Below the pieces are notes generated by a model that was not told where the DNA came from, ran no database searches, and saw nothing but the letters and a program-made list of their open reading frames with translations. Positions 9,611-22,566 of a stretch of 64,000 nucleotides of DNA are shown piece after piece (the stretch's first letter is position 1; each line of letters starts with the position of its first letter). The translations under genes and the position numbers were made by a program. The DNA comes from Mesodorylaimus sp. YZB2_4 (taxonomy: Eukaryota > Nematoda > Enoplea > Dorylaimida > Dorylaimidae), in NCBI GenBank assembly GCA_030248295.1, contig JASANH010001440.1:248001-312000 (forward strand), written 5' to 3'.

Positions 9611-12425
9611 CGTAGCTCGAACAGTTTCCTAAAACTTAGATAAAAACAATGGGTTGATCTGTTTATGCCCTAAATAATTTCTCGAGCGCGCTCCAGTTTT
9701 AGACAAGGTATGTAAAAATTGATCTGGTTTACTCAGATAAATACAAGTAAAAATATCTTCGCACTGCATAGACAATTTAGCGCGTCGCAAGTTGGTATGT
9801 TCCAGATGAGTTGGTGAAAGAGGAGTGAGCTTCGAGCGTGCGCATCCGAGTTATATAGGCGATAAATACGGACCCGACGAAAATACAAAGTACATGCTTT
9901 GTCGTCAGTCATCGCAAGTCTCCTTATCGGGCGGACGTCAGCATACTCAAAATACCTTTCTATCTCCATCTGCCACGAGAACAAACCTTCACGTGGAAAG
10001 CATGCCCTCACAAGTCCTAGGATTTTATGCTTGTCGTAAACAGAAAACGACAAAAACACTCTTGTCTTAACAAGGTCATTTTTTATGAGGCTCGTCTCAG
10101 CTTATTGAGGAAGTTTACAAAGAAGGAACTTTGAGCGAAAAACACCTCTTTTCTTCGGTGAACGAAAACAAATTAAATAGATTTGTGAGATAATGACGAA
10201 GAAGGAAGTACAGTGAAGGATTGGCGAGTGCCCAAAAAGGAGTTATTAAGGGACAGAAGCTGTAGAAACCCCTTTTAGAAGCTAGGTGAGGTTTCTCGAC
10301 CGAGCAGTCGATAAACAAAGGCAGGAAGTTGAATCTGGCACCTGCGATTTCGTGCAAGGGAACGTGCAACCTTCGGCCTCAGAATCGAATTTGCCCTCTG
10401 GCAGTTACCTATACCTCAAGCTTATCCTCCATCTCACCTTACTCGTGATGAAAAAATGTTATTAACGAATTCAAGGCAGGGAACAGCTGATGAAACGAGC
10501 TGCCAAGTCAGTCAAGGTTGATAAGTATAAAAAGCCAGCCAAGTTTTCAACTTCCGTTTTGCAAATAGACTTGGCCCGACCCAGCCAAAGTCTGTCTATA
10601 AACGTCATAGAATAGCCAAAATAGGGTCATCACTTTCCACAAAAAATTTGACAATATTCCCAGTCCTTCAACTTAAATAAATCATTCACGAGGGTACCAG
10701 CAGGTCACGATAACAAGCGGACGTCAAACTCGGTCAAGCGACAAAGTAGCAGTGTGTATAGAACAGGAATTCAAACTGTCTGAGCCACCCGCCCTGCGCA
10801 TCCAAAGACTGAACACTACTGAAAGAAATCAGCTCTTGAAATCAACCTTCTGTCTTGTTTCTGACGTCGTCTGATGAGTTGTCTGGGCGTCAAGAATTTA
10901 ACGAACGACGTGTGTGCGGTGCTTTTGTAAGTTAAAAGAACGATGCGTTCTATGTTTCCACTTCAAATCTCAGCGTTGTTTGCGAAATTTCAGTTATTTA
11001 CGAATTTTCTCCATAGTCTACGTGTTTGTGTCTCTGCCGCATTATTCTCATAGTTCAGTAAAGGCTTTGTAGCTGTTAACGCCCACTCTGTGAAGCATCT
11101 ATTTCGGCAACATGGCTACGTGTCGACGCCGAATTATCTTCATGTACTTGACGATGACTGCGTTTACACTTCGCCTTCGTTGGCCTCGATGTTTACCATT
11201 TTTTGATGCCTGAGCCGACAATAAGTGTGAAAACATTTTTGAAAAGGGCAACTAGCCGTACGCTTTTAAAATTTGAACGAAAATATCTGCAAGAATCAGA
11301 ACGAAACATGACTTTCTTCAAAGTTGTTGATCTGCTGGAGAGCGTCCAAAAATAGCTGAATTTGATTTGCAAAAGTGCACCCAGGATTTTGTTAGCAATA
11401 TTTTGAAAGAATGCCTCCATAAAGTCATATAATACTGTATGTTTGCCCTAGTTCCGGGAATCAAGTTAGCCACAGTCCCCGGAAGTATCAATTTTTTTTG
11501 GGAAAACCTATTTTTACTATTATCAAGTTGTCACAGGTTTAGCTTGCATGCAGTACAGAAATCTGGTCATGACAAAATGCATGGCTAATTTAAATTCCTG
11601 TATACTGATACTCATACTGTTGTGACGTTTGATATTCTACATACGCGAAGGTGACGGTGGATCCAAGGTCTCCTATAGTCCAAAGCCAGGTAGAAAGGCT
11701 TATCCGCCAGAGTATCGCTAAGACACTGATTCCTAAGCACCCCTCAGGCGTGTGTTCCGCGCCTCCCTGGTGTGCCTGTGACTGCTCTCTTAAATGATAC
11801 CCACGCTGGCGGGCAGTTCCACTGTCTGATGGAGCAGTAAAGACCCAAGCCAAGACCAGAGGATCCATTTGGAGCGCAGCAGTACACGACCATGTCTCAG
11901 CAGTCCTACCTACTGTAGATCTTACCCACAGACAACAAAGCACGTGTCTTGGAGTCAACTCCTAGACGCTTCCAGAATGAACCAAACAGACGACGACGGC
12001 AGATGCCCCTTGGAAATATGCTGATTGAAGACCCTGCCTGGCGCTTGGCCCACATTGCCTCAGCCAAATGGGCTGGACAAATGTATAAGGGTGGGCCCAC
12101 AAGAGTTTAGAACCAGCTGAAGTCGAATCGAGAGAGCCAGAGCAAGGAAGAGTCCCAATCTCACCCAGGATTCTGCTCTTATACCGCCTTGGCTCCTCCC
12201 CACCGAGCCAACTGCCATAGCCACACCATACGAACTCCAGGTGCCCTCAAGCGGAAAATGTCGCAACAACTTTACTTTTGAAAGTGTGCGTGTGTGTCTG
12301 TGCACTGGCTTGTGAGTGTGTCAAATGACATACGCACTAATAAAAAGATGGAAAACAAAATGTGTCAAATAAAACAGAATTAGTAGTAAGCCAATCAATT
12401 AAAGCTAGAGCACAGTCCAAAAAAG
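9611..12425. other. Gene-poor spacer between insulin-like gene and bestrophin cluster
   Basis: No recognised gene. The longest frames (for example 9733..10059 and 10115..10369, minus) show no domain or splice support. Around 11640-12110 both strands are open. A plus-strand stretch after an ACCCACAG acceptor at about 11932 reads NEPNRRRRQMPLGNMLIEDP in a frame that closes near 12108. It might be an exon or a decayed transposon, but I cannot assign it. Confidence 0.4.
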
Positions 12426-14100
12426 TTAAAAGAAGTTTACGGGTTTATTAATTCTATTCATTCTATCCATCAGGCACTGAGTGTCTTCTTTATCACAAAA
12501 AATTTCCTCTTGCACTTGCTTCTGAACCACTCCTTCCAATTCGATCGCTGATCGCATTCTAGGCGGGTGATTTGGTGCTTTTGTAGCCGCAACACTGTAC
12601 GTCAAATTGTTTAGCATTTTCTGGCCCATTTCTTGTCGCTGGCTCTCATCGACGATAACATCAGGCATTTCTTCTCTTACGCTTGTGGCCAGACTGAAAG
12701 CGACTGCTGCATTTCGATCGAGAATCCAGTTCAGTTCGATATCGTCGTCGTCCTCGCCCCAAGGATGCATCAGATCACGAGCCACAGCGAACCAGCCCAC
12801 GAAGAAAATAAACTGGAGGATTGAAAGCCAGGGCACATAGAGGTCAACTGCCTTGCCAATGTATTGATGACCGAGCAGAGCGAATGCGAAATAGCCGTAC
12901 ACAACGATAGCCACTGTTTGAGTGTAGACCAAGGGTACATTGATCCAGTCATAGCTGAAAGTAGAAAGGTCAGAATTCAGACGACTTTTATCCGCCTACA
13001 TTTTGTTTTTCAGCTTAACGTATAACTCTTTAAATATCCCCAGTCACTGATCGATCCCAAGGGGTTCAAAGACCGAGAAATTCAAATTTACAGACAGGCG
13101 CATTGACCAACGGGAAAAAACCAAACCAAATGAGCTATCTGTGTTATGCTTCTTTGTGAGCTAGACCTTGCCAATATTTTGCCAAAATAAACTAACGATA
13201 AGCCGAGCTAGAGGTAAGACGCAGCACAAAAGAGTCAGTAGTGAAAAATCGTGCGCCCAAATCCCAGCCAAAGTACTTATTATAAGCCTGCTTATGCACC
13301 TTCGGCTCCGTCTACGTAGGAGCCGACGTCCACGAATAACAGGACACACAGGAATGGCGTGAAAGAAATCGATTTACCAGTGTGGAGTATGGGGTAGGGG
13401 GTCCTTCGTCAACAGAGCAGTCTCATTCAGCAAAACGATTTCCCATTGGCAAACAAACTTACGTGAATAAGTGTTGCATTTTCGTTCGAAATGAATTGAC
13501 GCTATTGATGAAAGCAATTTTGAAATTTGGTGGGGCCTGGCAGGGAAGTATGATCTTATTCACGATCCAATCTAAAGGCATTTGCCACTGCACATTTTGG
13601 CACGGTGCACGTTTTACAAGCATAAGCTCTTGTTCAGTGATCAGGCCAGCAGATATAAGGTGATCAAGTTCTGGAAATCGCTTATAAATTCTTGGCGATA
13701 ATTGCCTAAGAACCATACTTTGAGATAGAATTAGCCACCGGGCCACATTTTCACGGATCGCCCTGATATTTTCGCCATCAATCAAGGACGAATTGGCCTG
13801 AACCATGACTTCATCCGGCCACGGCACTGACACGATTTGCTGCCACCATCTCGATACAACTTGACCAACATAAAAACCGAGAATAAAAACCAACGGAAGA
13901 CTACCGCAAAATTTATCAAACAAACTAACTACATGACCAGCATTCTTTTGTTGGTCGGATGTCAACCCGAAGGTGAGCAGAAAATAAATAGCGTACCAAA
14001 GAATAATCCAGATCAGTAAGTGTTTCCATACACATTTCCAAACACTGCCCTTCCAACGGCTCAATAGGAAAAGAGCTTCAGTGGAATAATGGATGGTCAT
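12426..14100 (-). CDS. Bestrophin-family anion channel (paralogue 1)
   Basis: Exon 1 (14100..13463) and exon 2 (12954..12426) join in phase 2 to give 388 aa. The start MTIHYSTEAL matches the invariant bestrophin N-terminus. The channel neck is SLPLVFILGFYV, keeping the F80/F84 equivalents with Leu for human Ile76. RWW, YKRFPELDHLISAG and YDWINVPLVYTQ are present. The acidic calcium clasp reads GEDDDDIELNWILDRN. Bestrophins form pentameric, often calcium-gated chloride channels in the plasma membrane. The long variable C-terminal tail of vertebrate forms is absent; the protein ends in NKPVNFF. Of the three genes this is the most divergent, with a clasp segment (WGEDDDD) closer to the vertebrate one than the other two. 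A paralogue follows upstream on the same strand. Confidence 0.93.
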
Positions 14101-15778
14101 GTACGTAGTACAAATTTTTTGTCGGACAGTTCAGCGTTTATACAAGGCACGGACACTTTCCACGCCGCCTTCTTGCTGTCGTTGCTCCGGCGACAGCTGA
14201 GAGGTGTTGCGAAGGACGCGTTCGAGGTATGTACATGGTTGTCCAGTCGTGGAGGGAAAATCAATACATGCTCCGGTAATGAAAACAAGCTGGCGCTTTT
14301 ACCTTGTGTAGTGATTCATAGTAAACAGTATGAGCCACGCTGTGATGACCACAACCACGCGATCCCTTCGGGGCGACTGTCCAATCGCCAGCACCAATCC
14401 AATATATGAGATGTCAGCCCCACGCACGTGCTGTGCCCCCGTCCGAAACTAAGTGTGACAATAGCGCGCCAGGAGCCCGGGGCTGCACAATAATGCTGTA
14501 CACTGAGGTCGTCGACAGGTTGCAAATTTTCCATAATTAGACATTACTGCTTTTGCTCTTTCTCTACGATGGTCCTTACCGCTCGAGCTATAGGTCCCTG
14601 CTGTGCTCAGGCTTAGGCTTAGGCTGAAGGTAGACTTCGGCTTGGGCTTAGGCTCCCTCTGGGCGGCCTTGTGCGGGTTCGCAAGATTTTGGTTAGTCGT
14701 GGCACTTCGCAACCTCGGATACGAGACATTCGCTGAATCGTGACACAATCGTGTGGTAAACACTTTGCTGATGACCTGCAAGAGGTGCGCCGCCTTTTAA
14801 AACGCGATTTTTTTAGAGTCGTTTTTCCACAATTTCGAAACAGGTCATTGTAATTGACACTAGAGATTGCCTCAGTTGGGAACCTTTTCCTTTGCTTTGT
14901 GTGTTTGTTGTGGGTGCACCGTGCCTTGTTGATTGGTACCCTCGTCAGTGTTGCGCCTGCACGCGTCTAGTGCGGTCGGAGTAAAAGATCTATCTACAAG
15001 ACGTGTGGTCTTATAGCACCCCTTCGAATAATCTTACAATTAGTACTCGTATCTTTAAATAATTCATGATTTGACATGCAATCAGAGCCCGCTAGGATTT
15101 GCCGCAGAGGCTTTCCAGACCCCTTTGCATTTACTAGTGATTATGTTTCCTATTAAAGTTTGTCCACTAAGTTGGCCTATGATTCAGCTTCTGACAAAGG
15201 ACTATGCAAGATGTGGTGCAGAAGCAGAGCTTGCAGTTAAGAAAATTATGCATATACAGCTAAGCCTAAATATATCACAGGTGGCTTAAAACCATTTTCG
15301 TACTGGCCGCCGCCACAACCAGTGCCTGCCGTTAATTGCACCAATTCACCCCACATCGGCTGCACCGATCATTCCATGCATTTGCTGGTATGCTCACCTT
15401 TCGCTGAAACCCATCCATGGAAAGCTGCATGTTTTGTGTCCATGGCAGTAACAACTCGAAACACTATGCTGCATCTCTATATACTCGGACACTCGTATTT
15501 CGCAGCACATGGGCATCGTAGGGGCTGGGCCGAATCATACTCGTAGAGTATATTATCAGTCGAGGCCGAGGTGGCGGGTCTTATTCGAGAGTGATAACAT
15601 TACTATAAATCATAATTACCAAGTGGAAAACAAGCTACAGTACTTTCAACTCGAGGGCACACCAGTCTGCTCTACTCTGACAACAATCATAGCATACAAC
15701 CTGAAAGAGTCGATGCAGTCTGCGTAAAATACAGGTGACGTGCATTTCTAGGTCGTTTTGCGCTTTTGTGAACGTGAT
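14101..15778. other. Spacer between bestrophins 1 and 2
   Basis: This should contain the promoter of bestrophin 1 and the 3' UTR of bestrophin 2. A short stretch with repeated GGCTTAGGCT units lies at about 14608-14655. No further coding region could be supported. Confidence 0.45.
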
Positions 15779-17801
15779 TTAGAACTGATTATATGGTGCA
15801 TAACTTCCGAAAGCTTTCTTCAATCTGATGGTGAGACTGTTCTTCGAGGCCGCCACTCTAGGGATGCATTTCACTTGCACTTGATCACCTTGTTTCATTT
15901 TCGAATATGAACGCATTTTCGGCGGATGATTTCTGAATCTGGTAGATGCAACGCTGTAGGTCAAGTTGCTCATGAGTCTTTGTCTTATTTCTTGGCGCTG
16001 GACTCCGTCGATGACGACGTCGGGAGGATGTTCGCGTACATCCGAGGCCAAAGTGAAGGCGACGGCCGCGTTTCGATCCAGGATCCAGTTGAGTTCGATG
16101 TCGTCGTCATCCTCGTCCCAAGGACGCATCAGGTCGCGAGCAACGTTAAACCATCCAATGAAAAATAGAAATTGCAAGATTGACAGCCAGGGGGCATATA
16201 GATCGATGGATTTGCCTTGATACTGGTGACCGATCAGGGCGAATAAGAAATAACCATAGACCACGATAGCCACGGTTTGAGTGTATACCAAGGGGATGTT
16301 GACCCAATCGTACCTAAAAACCTTTAGTCTTAATATTTCTTCATGTAAATACACAGTATTTGGCAGATCATCCCCCCCCGTACTGTACAGTATATACCAT
16401 CAGACTGATCTCTAAGAAACCAAAGAGTTTTACTACGCCCAAGTAATGATCGTCTCTGACACTGTACGACAATGTTGCTGCTTCAGGTATGGAATTGCGA
16501 TAGAGTAACAGATCGAAGGTCCAATTCAAGCGTCCGAGAGTAAACTTTACTGTCGCTGAGATTAATATTAAGACCAAGGCAGAGCCTATAAGCCCGTTTT
16601 TTTAGTTTTCTCTTTCCCCTTGGACTTTTACAAAAACTGCACGGCCAATGTACTGTCTTCTTTTTCTCTTGTACTCTTCACATTCAAGTATTCTACCCGC
16701 CCCCCCCCCCAACCTTTGTCATCTCCCTGTTGCATTTCATGTCTCCTTGCGAATGTGTTTCCCAAAGTTAAAAATTCTCGTCTTCCTCTTTGAAGGCCAT
16801 CGCACCTCTTCATCACGCCTTCACACCACGCCACAGGCTATCACACCTTTTATGGGCAAGGTTGTCTGTGTCATTTTTTCCATATTTTCTCTAGTATCAG
16901 CCCCTCGAATCTACGCCGCTAATTTCAGTTGTCTCCCCTCTTTGCCCCCCCCCCCCAACATCACGTGCAAGAAGCAAGGAAATTTTGCATCCATCATGAA
17001 AAAGTCTCCCTCAAATGTGTCCCTTCCGGAGGGCAATAAAGCTTTATCTCCTCCAGTATGGTCGTCATTGCTTCTTTTTCATGTTTCCCCTGAACGCATC
17101 GCCTTTTTAATGCAAAATATGGGCATTAGTAGGCGGATATAGGCCAATAAAGATTATACTTACATAAACATTTCTTGAACTTTATGTCTGAATGAATTTA
17201 CACTGTTTATGAAGACTGCTTTCAGAGGCCCTGGCGCCGAAGATGGGTAAATAGCTTTGCTGACTATCCAATCCAAAGGCATTTGCCAATGCACATTTTC
17301 GCACGAAATGGATGTGATCAGTGCAAGTTCTTGGCTGGTCATCAATCCTGCTGTCACCAAGTGATCCAGTTTGGGGAATCTTTTGTAAATCCTGGCCGAC
17401 ATTCGTCTTAGTGCCATGGCCTGCGACAAGACCACCCATCTGGCAACTGACTCACGAATGGGTTTTTCATGATCGCCCTCTGCCAAACATAAATTAGCAT
17501 GTGCAACTACGTCTTCGGGCCAGGGTATGGCCATGACTTGATTCCACCATCTGCTAACAACTTGACCAACGTAAAAACCGAGAATAAAGAAAAGCGGCAA
17601 ATCTTTGCAAAATTTTTCAAATGTTGCAACGATTTCTGTAATCGACTTCTGATAAGCCTCATTTACACCCAATTTAAGAATGAAGTAAATAAAGTACCAA
17701 ATCAGGAGCCATATTAGAAGTTGTTTCCAAACTGTTTTCCATACGCTTCCCCACCACCGACTCATAAGTAGCACGGCCATCGTAGAATAATTGATGGTCA
17801 T
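15779..17801 (-). CDS. Bestrophin-family anion channel (paralogue 2)
   Basis: Exon 1 (17801..17164, 638 nt) and exon 2 (16313..15779, 535 nt) join in phase 2 for 390 aa. Visible landmarks are MTINYSTMAV at the start, the neck L68/F72/F76 in DLPLFFILGFYV, RWWNQ at 84-88, KRFPKLDHLVTAG at 140-152, YDWVNIPLVYTQ just after the splice, and the calcium clasp WDEDDDD at 278-284 followed by ELNWILDRN. Four membrane helices fit the family's fold. It is a short bestrophin lacking a regulatory C-terminal tail. The intron contains two poly-C tracts (near 16696 and 16947). Exon lengths, intron phase and donor are identical to paralogue 3, and flanking DNA is shared too. Confidence 0.95.
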
Positions 17802-20167
17802 CTTGGATTTTCTTGCTTACAAAAGCGGAAATAGCAGATTCAATCGGCTATGCAGCAGATGAAAAAGAATACGATCACTTAAACAGGAGTTTTGTGCTCA
17901 AGTTCGACAGCTCAAGTCACAATCGATGTAATATTTTGAGGTCAAAAAAAATACCCCTGAACTGCTGGCCTATGTAAAAACGAAGATGGTGTTTGGCGGT
18001 CGTTCTGTCGCAAAATTCCGACACTTTTGTGAACAAAATTGAAGGCGCTTACAGTATGTACAAGGCTGGCCAACCAGTCTTCATAATTTCACTGTGCCGG
18101 GCCAAGTTTGGGCAGAAGGTAATTATTTGAGGAACTAGACAGGGAATAAAAGGAATGCTTACTCAATGTTGATCGCATCGATGAATACACGTAGTTCAAT
18201 GCTAGCATTGATCGTCATCTCTAAAAATTTTTATGAAAAAGAAGACGAGCAGACTAGTACGAGTATTTTGCAGAATCTGAGGTTCACAATGCATGGGTGT
18301 GTTGTATTTTGTGCAGCACGTTACAGTCTTCTCTCGACCTGTTTTTTTGAATTATGTTGCGCACTCGATACCCGTCTGCTGATGGTGTTAAAATGGAAAG
18401 ATGGGACAAAGTGAAACTTTCCTGTGACGCCTATTTCGGCAACATTGAACATGATTGTTCTCGTTGCAAAACAAGCCGACGATATTTCCCCGCATGGCAT
18501 TGACAGTTTCCGAATATAGATATCAACTCATTGCTGTCAACACCGCTCGACACCTTACTAGTGGAAATTTCGGCAGGTATTTTGCCACCCGAACTCGTTG
18601 CTTTCGCCACTCTCAACTTAACCTCAGTTTGTATTCATCAAACGGAAATTTCATGTGTGCAGAATAACTAACAATTCGATCTTCTCCGATATTTGAGAAT
18701 GCTCTAGCTTCTCCTGTGCTTATTGTACAATACTCTGGTGACTTCTCTTGTCTGTCACAGCCTAAAAGATGATTTGATTTTCGAGCCCTCAAAACCTTTC
18801 TCTAAATGTTATCACTGGAAAAGAGCTGGACTCACGACCGTATCCATGGTCTTTTCCAGCAGGGGCTAGCCTGCTTATCGAGAGCATATGCTTTACTTGT
18901 ATCCTTTTAAGTAATACTTAAAGGTACATAGCCATGCTGACAGTGAGAGCAAGAACAACACAAACGCGACTGCGGTGGTGCAGCGGCTCGGCATTTGTCT
19001 CTTGCTTGGGAGCGAGTGGCTGGACTCGTCTTGGGTTCGATCCCCGGTGACGGAGGTCGGTTTTCGAAACATAAACCCTCGCTGAAATTGCATGCCAGGC
19101 GTGCAATTTGTGCCTCAGCCACTGCCGTCGAGGCTCTCAGAGTGGAGAGACGGAAGCCAAACGAGTATACAGTCTCGGCTGTCCAACACCGACAGGGTTC
19201 ACGGCCCGCCCGCCATCGTCTGAGAAAGTCGGTGTTCAGTCCAGGATGTCCTCGCGTGAAGGTGCTCCTCGTGGAGACACGCAGAGGGAAGCTGCTCTGT
19301 GTGCGGGGTCCCCGTACAGCCCTGCTCAGAAGGTTTGCATGCATGCTGGCGAGGGGAAAACGGGCTACGACCCAAAAAAATTTTAAAAAAAGAACTACAC
19401 AAACAACAGATTATTTGTAGAGCAAATTCTTAAACAGTGGCCATTGTTTGTAATATTGTTGAGCATGAGCAGCCGCAGGGTTGCCCAGCCTGTAAGCTAG
19501 TCCGCACGGGAATGTCTTGAAAAATGAGGAGATAGATCGTAGTCTGATGTGCAAACTGTTCGGTCAGTCGGCAGGACTGACGGTTGGCGCAAAGCCCCGC
19601 AGTCACACGGGGGCTGTAGGGGCCTGGGGTAAGCGTGTGTTCGCGAAAAAGCGAGTCGGGCGATAAACAGTGCTCATGCATGAACCAACATTCAGTGCAT
19701 TGATCAGCGCAATGGGGTTCGGCCACTGTTCAAGGTCCCAAGAGCCATGGCAATCCCAAAATAAAAAACTGCTTAGCGCGTTCGCACAGGCATTCGTGCT
19801 GCTTCACCAAACCCTCCCTTCCAATAAGTGTCAACAAGCATGGGCTGGTCAGTCGCCTCCCTACCGGCTAGGGTCCAAATCAAACTCTTGTCTTTTCTTT
19901 GCTTTCAAGAAAGGAAAATATCATATCCACTTGCGCTCTTTTAGGATGAGGGCTTTTTTTGATGCGGCGCAATATTACAGCTCTAGAGCGAACTATTCTG
20001 GTTCATTCTGGCATCAATCTATGACATGCAGCCTGATTACACCGTTCTGCCTGCGGTATTTTATGTCACTCAAAGCATTGCATTTGCAGTCTATACAGAA
20101 GATCCTAATAAGGATCGTCAGAGTAATTTTGCGTTCTAGTCCAATCCGTAGCAGAACTGACTCACGA
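17802..20167. other. Duplication flank, SINE and spacer between bestrophins 2 and 3
   Basis: From 17802 to about 18610 the DNA is the upstream part of the duplicated unit. A complete SINE occupies 18966..19390. The rest, to 20167, shows no convincing gene. The plus-strand frame 19670..20293 overlaps the end of bestrophin 3 and is a shadow. Confidence 0.5.
18966..19390 (+). repeat. Complete tRNA-derived SINE (family A)
   Basis: The head carries an RNA polymerase III A-box-like GGTGGTGCAGCGG and a B box GGTTCGATCCCC, followed by a body of about 300 bp and an A-rich end. It is flanked by an imperfect 14-bp target-site duplication, AGAACAACACAAAC at 18952 and AGAACTACACAAAC at 19391. A second complete copy sits at 60686 in the opposite orientation. 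Confidence 0.88.
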
Positions 20168-22443
20168 TCAGAACTGATTATATGGCGCATAACTACCAAA
20201 TGCCTTCTTCAATCTGATGGTAAGACTGCTCTTCGACGGAGTCACTCTATGAGGGCGTTTCACTTGCACTTGATCCCCTTGACTCATTATTGAATATGAA
20301 CGCATTTTCGGCGGATGATTTCTAAAACTGGTAGACGCCACGCTGTAGGTCAAGTTGCTCATGAGTCTTTGCCTGATTTCTAGACGCTGAGCTTCGTCGA
20401 CGACGACGTCTGGGCATTGCTCGTGTACATCTGAGGCCAAGCTGAAGGCGACGGCCGCGTTTCGATCCAGGATCCAGTTGAGTTCGATGTCGTCGTCATC
20501 CTCGTCCCAAGGACGCATCAGGTCGCGAGCGACATTGAACCATCCAACGAAAAACAGGAATTGCAAGATTGACAGCCAGGGGGCATATAGATCGATGGAT
20601 TTGCCTTGATACTGGTGACCGATCAGGGCGAATAAGAAATAACCATAGACCACGATAGCCACAGTCTGGGTGTATACTAAGGGAATGCTGACCCAATCGT
20701 ACCTGAAATACAAATTTTTGAGGTTTTTGTACATTTCCATAAAGATACAAAATGTTAGTTGTACAGTCGACATCTTCTATCTGCACCTCCGGTAACAAAA
20801 ACTGGGATAACTAAGAGCTTTAGGTATCATCCTACCCTTAAATCCCTTTCTTAAAAAGCTAGGCTGCGTGAGGATTCAGCATCATATGAGATACGCCAGC
20901 AGGTCATTCACTTTTTGGTTGGGCACGAGCATCACATTTTTCTAAATTAGCTTGGAACAATCATTGCCTTTTCAGAGTATCGAAGCTAAGAATGCTGTCC
21001 AGACTCTATGCTGCACTGCGTGCCATGTGTGACTGACGATGAGTTAATACACCGGAGAATACACCGACAGAACTTCGCTCAGGCCAAACCAACTTTGTCT
21101 TGGTTTTACCAAATGTCAGAGCGCATAACTAGAAACCGGAAACTCGTCTGACGATGTTCACCGCAGAAACTTTGATTTGGACTGTCACAATTTAACAAAA
21201 ATGTTTTGGCCCGAACGAAAAGCTGTCGGTGCATCTCGACTGGAATGTCAATGACTTTCAGAAATGAGAGAAGGCCAAATTTTCAAATAATTTGATCGTG
21301 TATGGCAATGTCGCGAATACAGTACACTAATGCCAAAAATTTTAATCCCCGAGGTAAAAGTGGGAAATTATGGGCATGTCCTCATCTGGCGAGACAAAAC
21401 ATGTCAGACATTCCAAACTCCGCTTACTACAAAGCCTCTCTAGATGCACTGTTATGCGTTTGAAGTCCATCAAGCCAATTATCCACCAATTCTTTTGCCA
21501 AGGGCTGTTGTCTAATGTTTTCTCTGTATCTCTTCTAGTGTCTTACCTCGAACCTGCCCAACGCCAACTCGAGTTATGCCTCCTCCCAAAGTCATGTGTT
21601 TTCAAAAGGCACAAAACATTTTGTGGCCTGTTTCAAAAATGGTCTCTCTAAAGTAAGCTTCCTTCCGGAAGGAAATAAAATTTTTATCTGACCATAGAAT
21701 ATGCTAATATTGTTTATTTTTATGTTCCCCCTGAACGCATCGTCTTTTGTCACGCAAAGTTCGACATTAGTGGGCAGATATCAGGCCATAAAGATGTATA
21801 CTTACATAAACATTTCTTGAATTTTATGTCTGAATGCATTAACGCTGCCGATAAAGGCACCTTTCAGAGGCCCTGGTGCTGGAGCTGGGTAAATAGCTTT
21901 GCTGACGATCCAATCCAAAGGCATTTGCCAATGCACATTTTCGCAAGGGATAGAAGTAATCAGCGCAAGTTCTTGGCTGGTCATCAATCCTGCTGTCACC
22001 AAGTGATCCAGTTTGGGGAATCTTTTGTAAATCCTGGCCGACATTCGTCTTAGTGCCATGGCCTGCGACAGGACAAGCCATCTGGCTACTGACTCACGAA
22101 CGGGTTTGAGATGATCCCCCTCGAACAAGCATAGATTAGCGTGTTCAACAACGTCTTCGGGCCAGGGTATAGCCATGACTTGGTGCCACCATCTGGTCAC
22201 TACTTGACCGACGTAGAAACCGAGAATGAAGAAAAGAGGCAAATCTTTGCAAAATTTTTCAAACGTAGCCACCATTTCTGCAGCCGCCTTCTGCTGGTTC
22301 TCGCTGACACCAAATTTTAGAACGATGTAAATAAAGTACCAAATTAGGAGCCATATTAGCAGCTGTCTCCACACCGTTTTCCATACGCTCCCTCTCCACC
22401 TGCTCAGAAGCAGTACGGCCATCGTAGAGTAAGTTATAGTCAT
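20168..22443 (-). CDS. Bestrophin-family anion channel (paralogue 3)
   Basis: Exon 1 (22443..21806) and exon 2 (20702..20168) have exactly the lengths of paralogue 2 (638 and 535 nt) and the same phase-2 join, giving 390 aa. The start is the MTITYSTMAV methionine, which matches the family start; the frame extends upstream to 22566, but that extension has no bestrophin character. The neck DLPLFFILGFYV, the segment TRWWHQ, KRFPKLDHLVTAG, YDWVSIPLVYTQ and the clasp WDEDDDDIELNWILDRN are all intact. It should form a chloride-type channel, perhaps co-assembling with paralogue 2 (inference). Nearly all differences from paralogue 2 are conservative, so both copies look functional. Confidence 0.95.
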
Positions 22444-22566
22444 GGCTGGACTTTTTTCTGGTCTCAGAATCAGAACAATTAGTTGGATAGGTAGAGGAGA
22501 AGATGCGCCAAAACACAGTTTTTTTGAATATCTGGTTCTGCGATTGCTGTAATATATCGTGGACAA

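Noticed and set aside
14608-14655. Interstitial telomere (TTAGGC)n array
   Set aside because: Only two or three imperfect GGCTTAGGCT units occur; too few to call and not useful for placing the organism.
15926-16220. Plus-strand frames over bestrophin exon 2
   Set aside because: Shadows of the minus-strand bestrophin exon; the same shadow exists at the paralogue.
18966-19060. tRNA gene (A and B boxes present)
   Set aside because: The boxes belong to a SINE head: no acceptor stem can be formed, a 300-bp body and target duplications follow, and the same unit recurs at 60686.
18907-19420. Long overlapping frames on both strands
   Set aside because: They lie entirely in a GC-rich SINE; the same frames appear in the copy at 60686.
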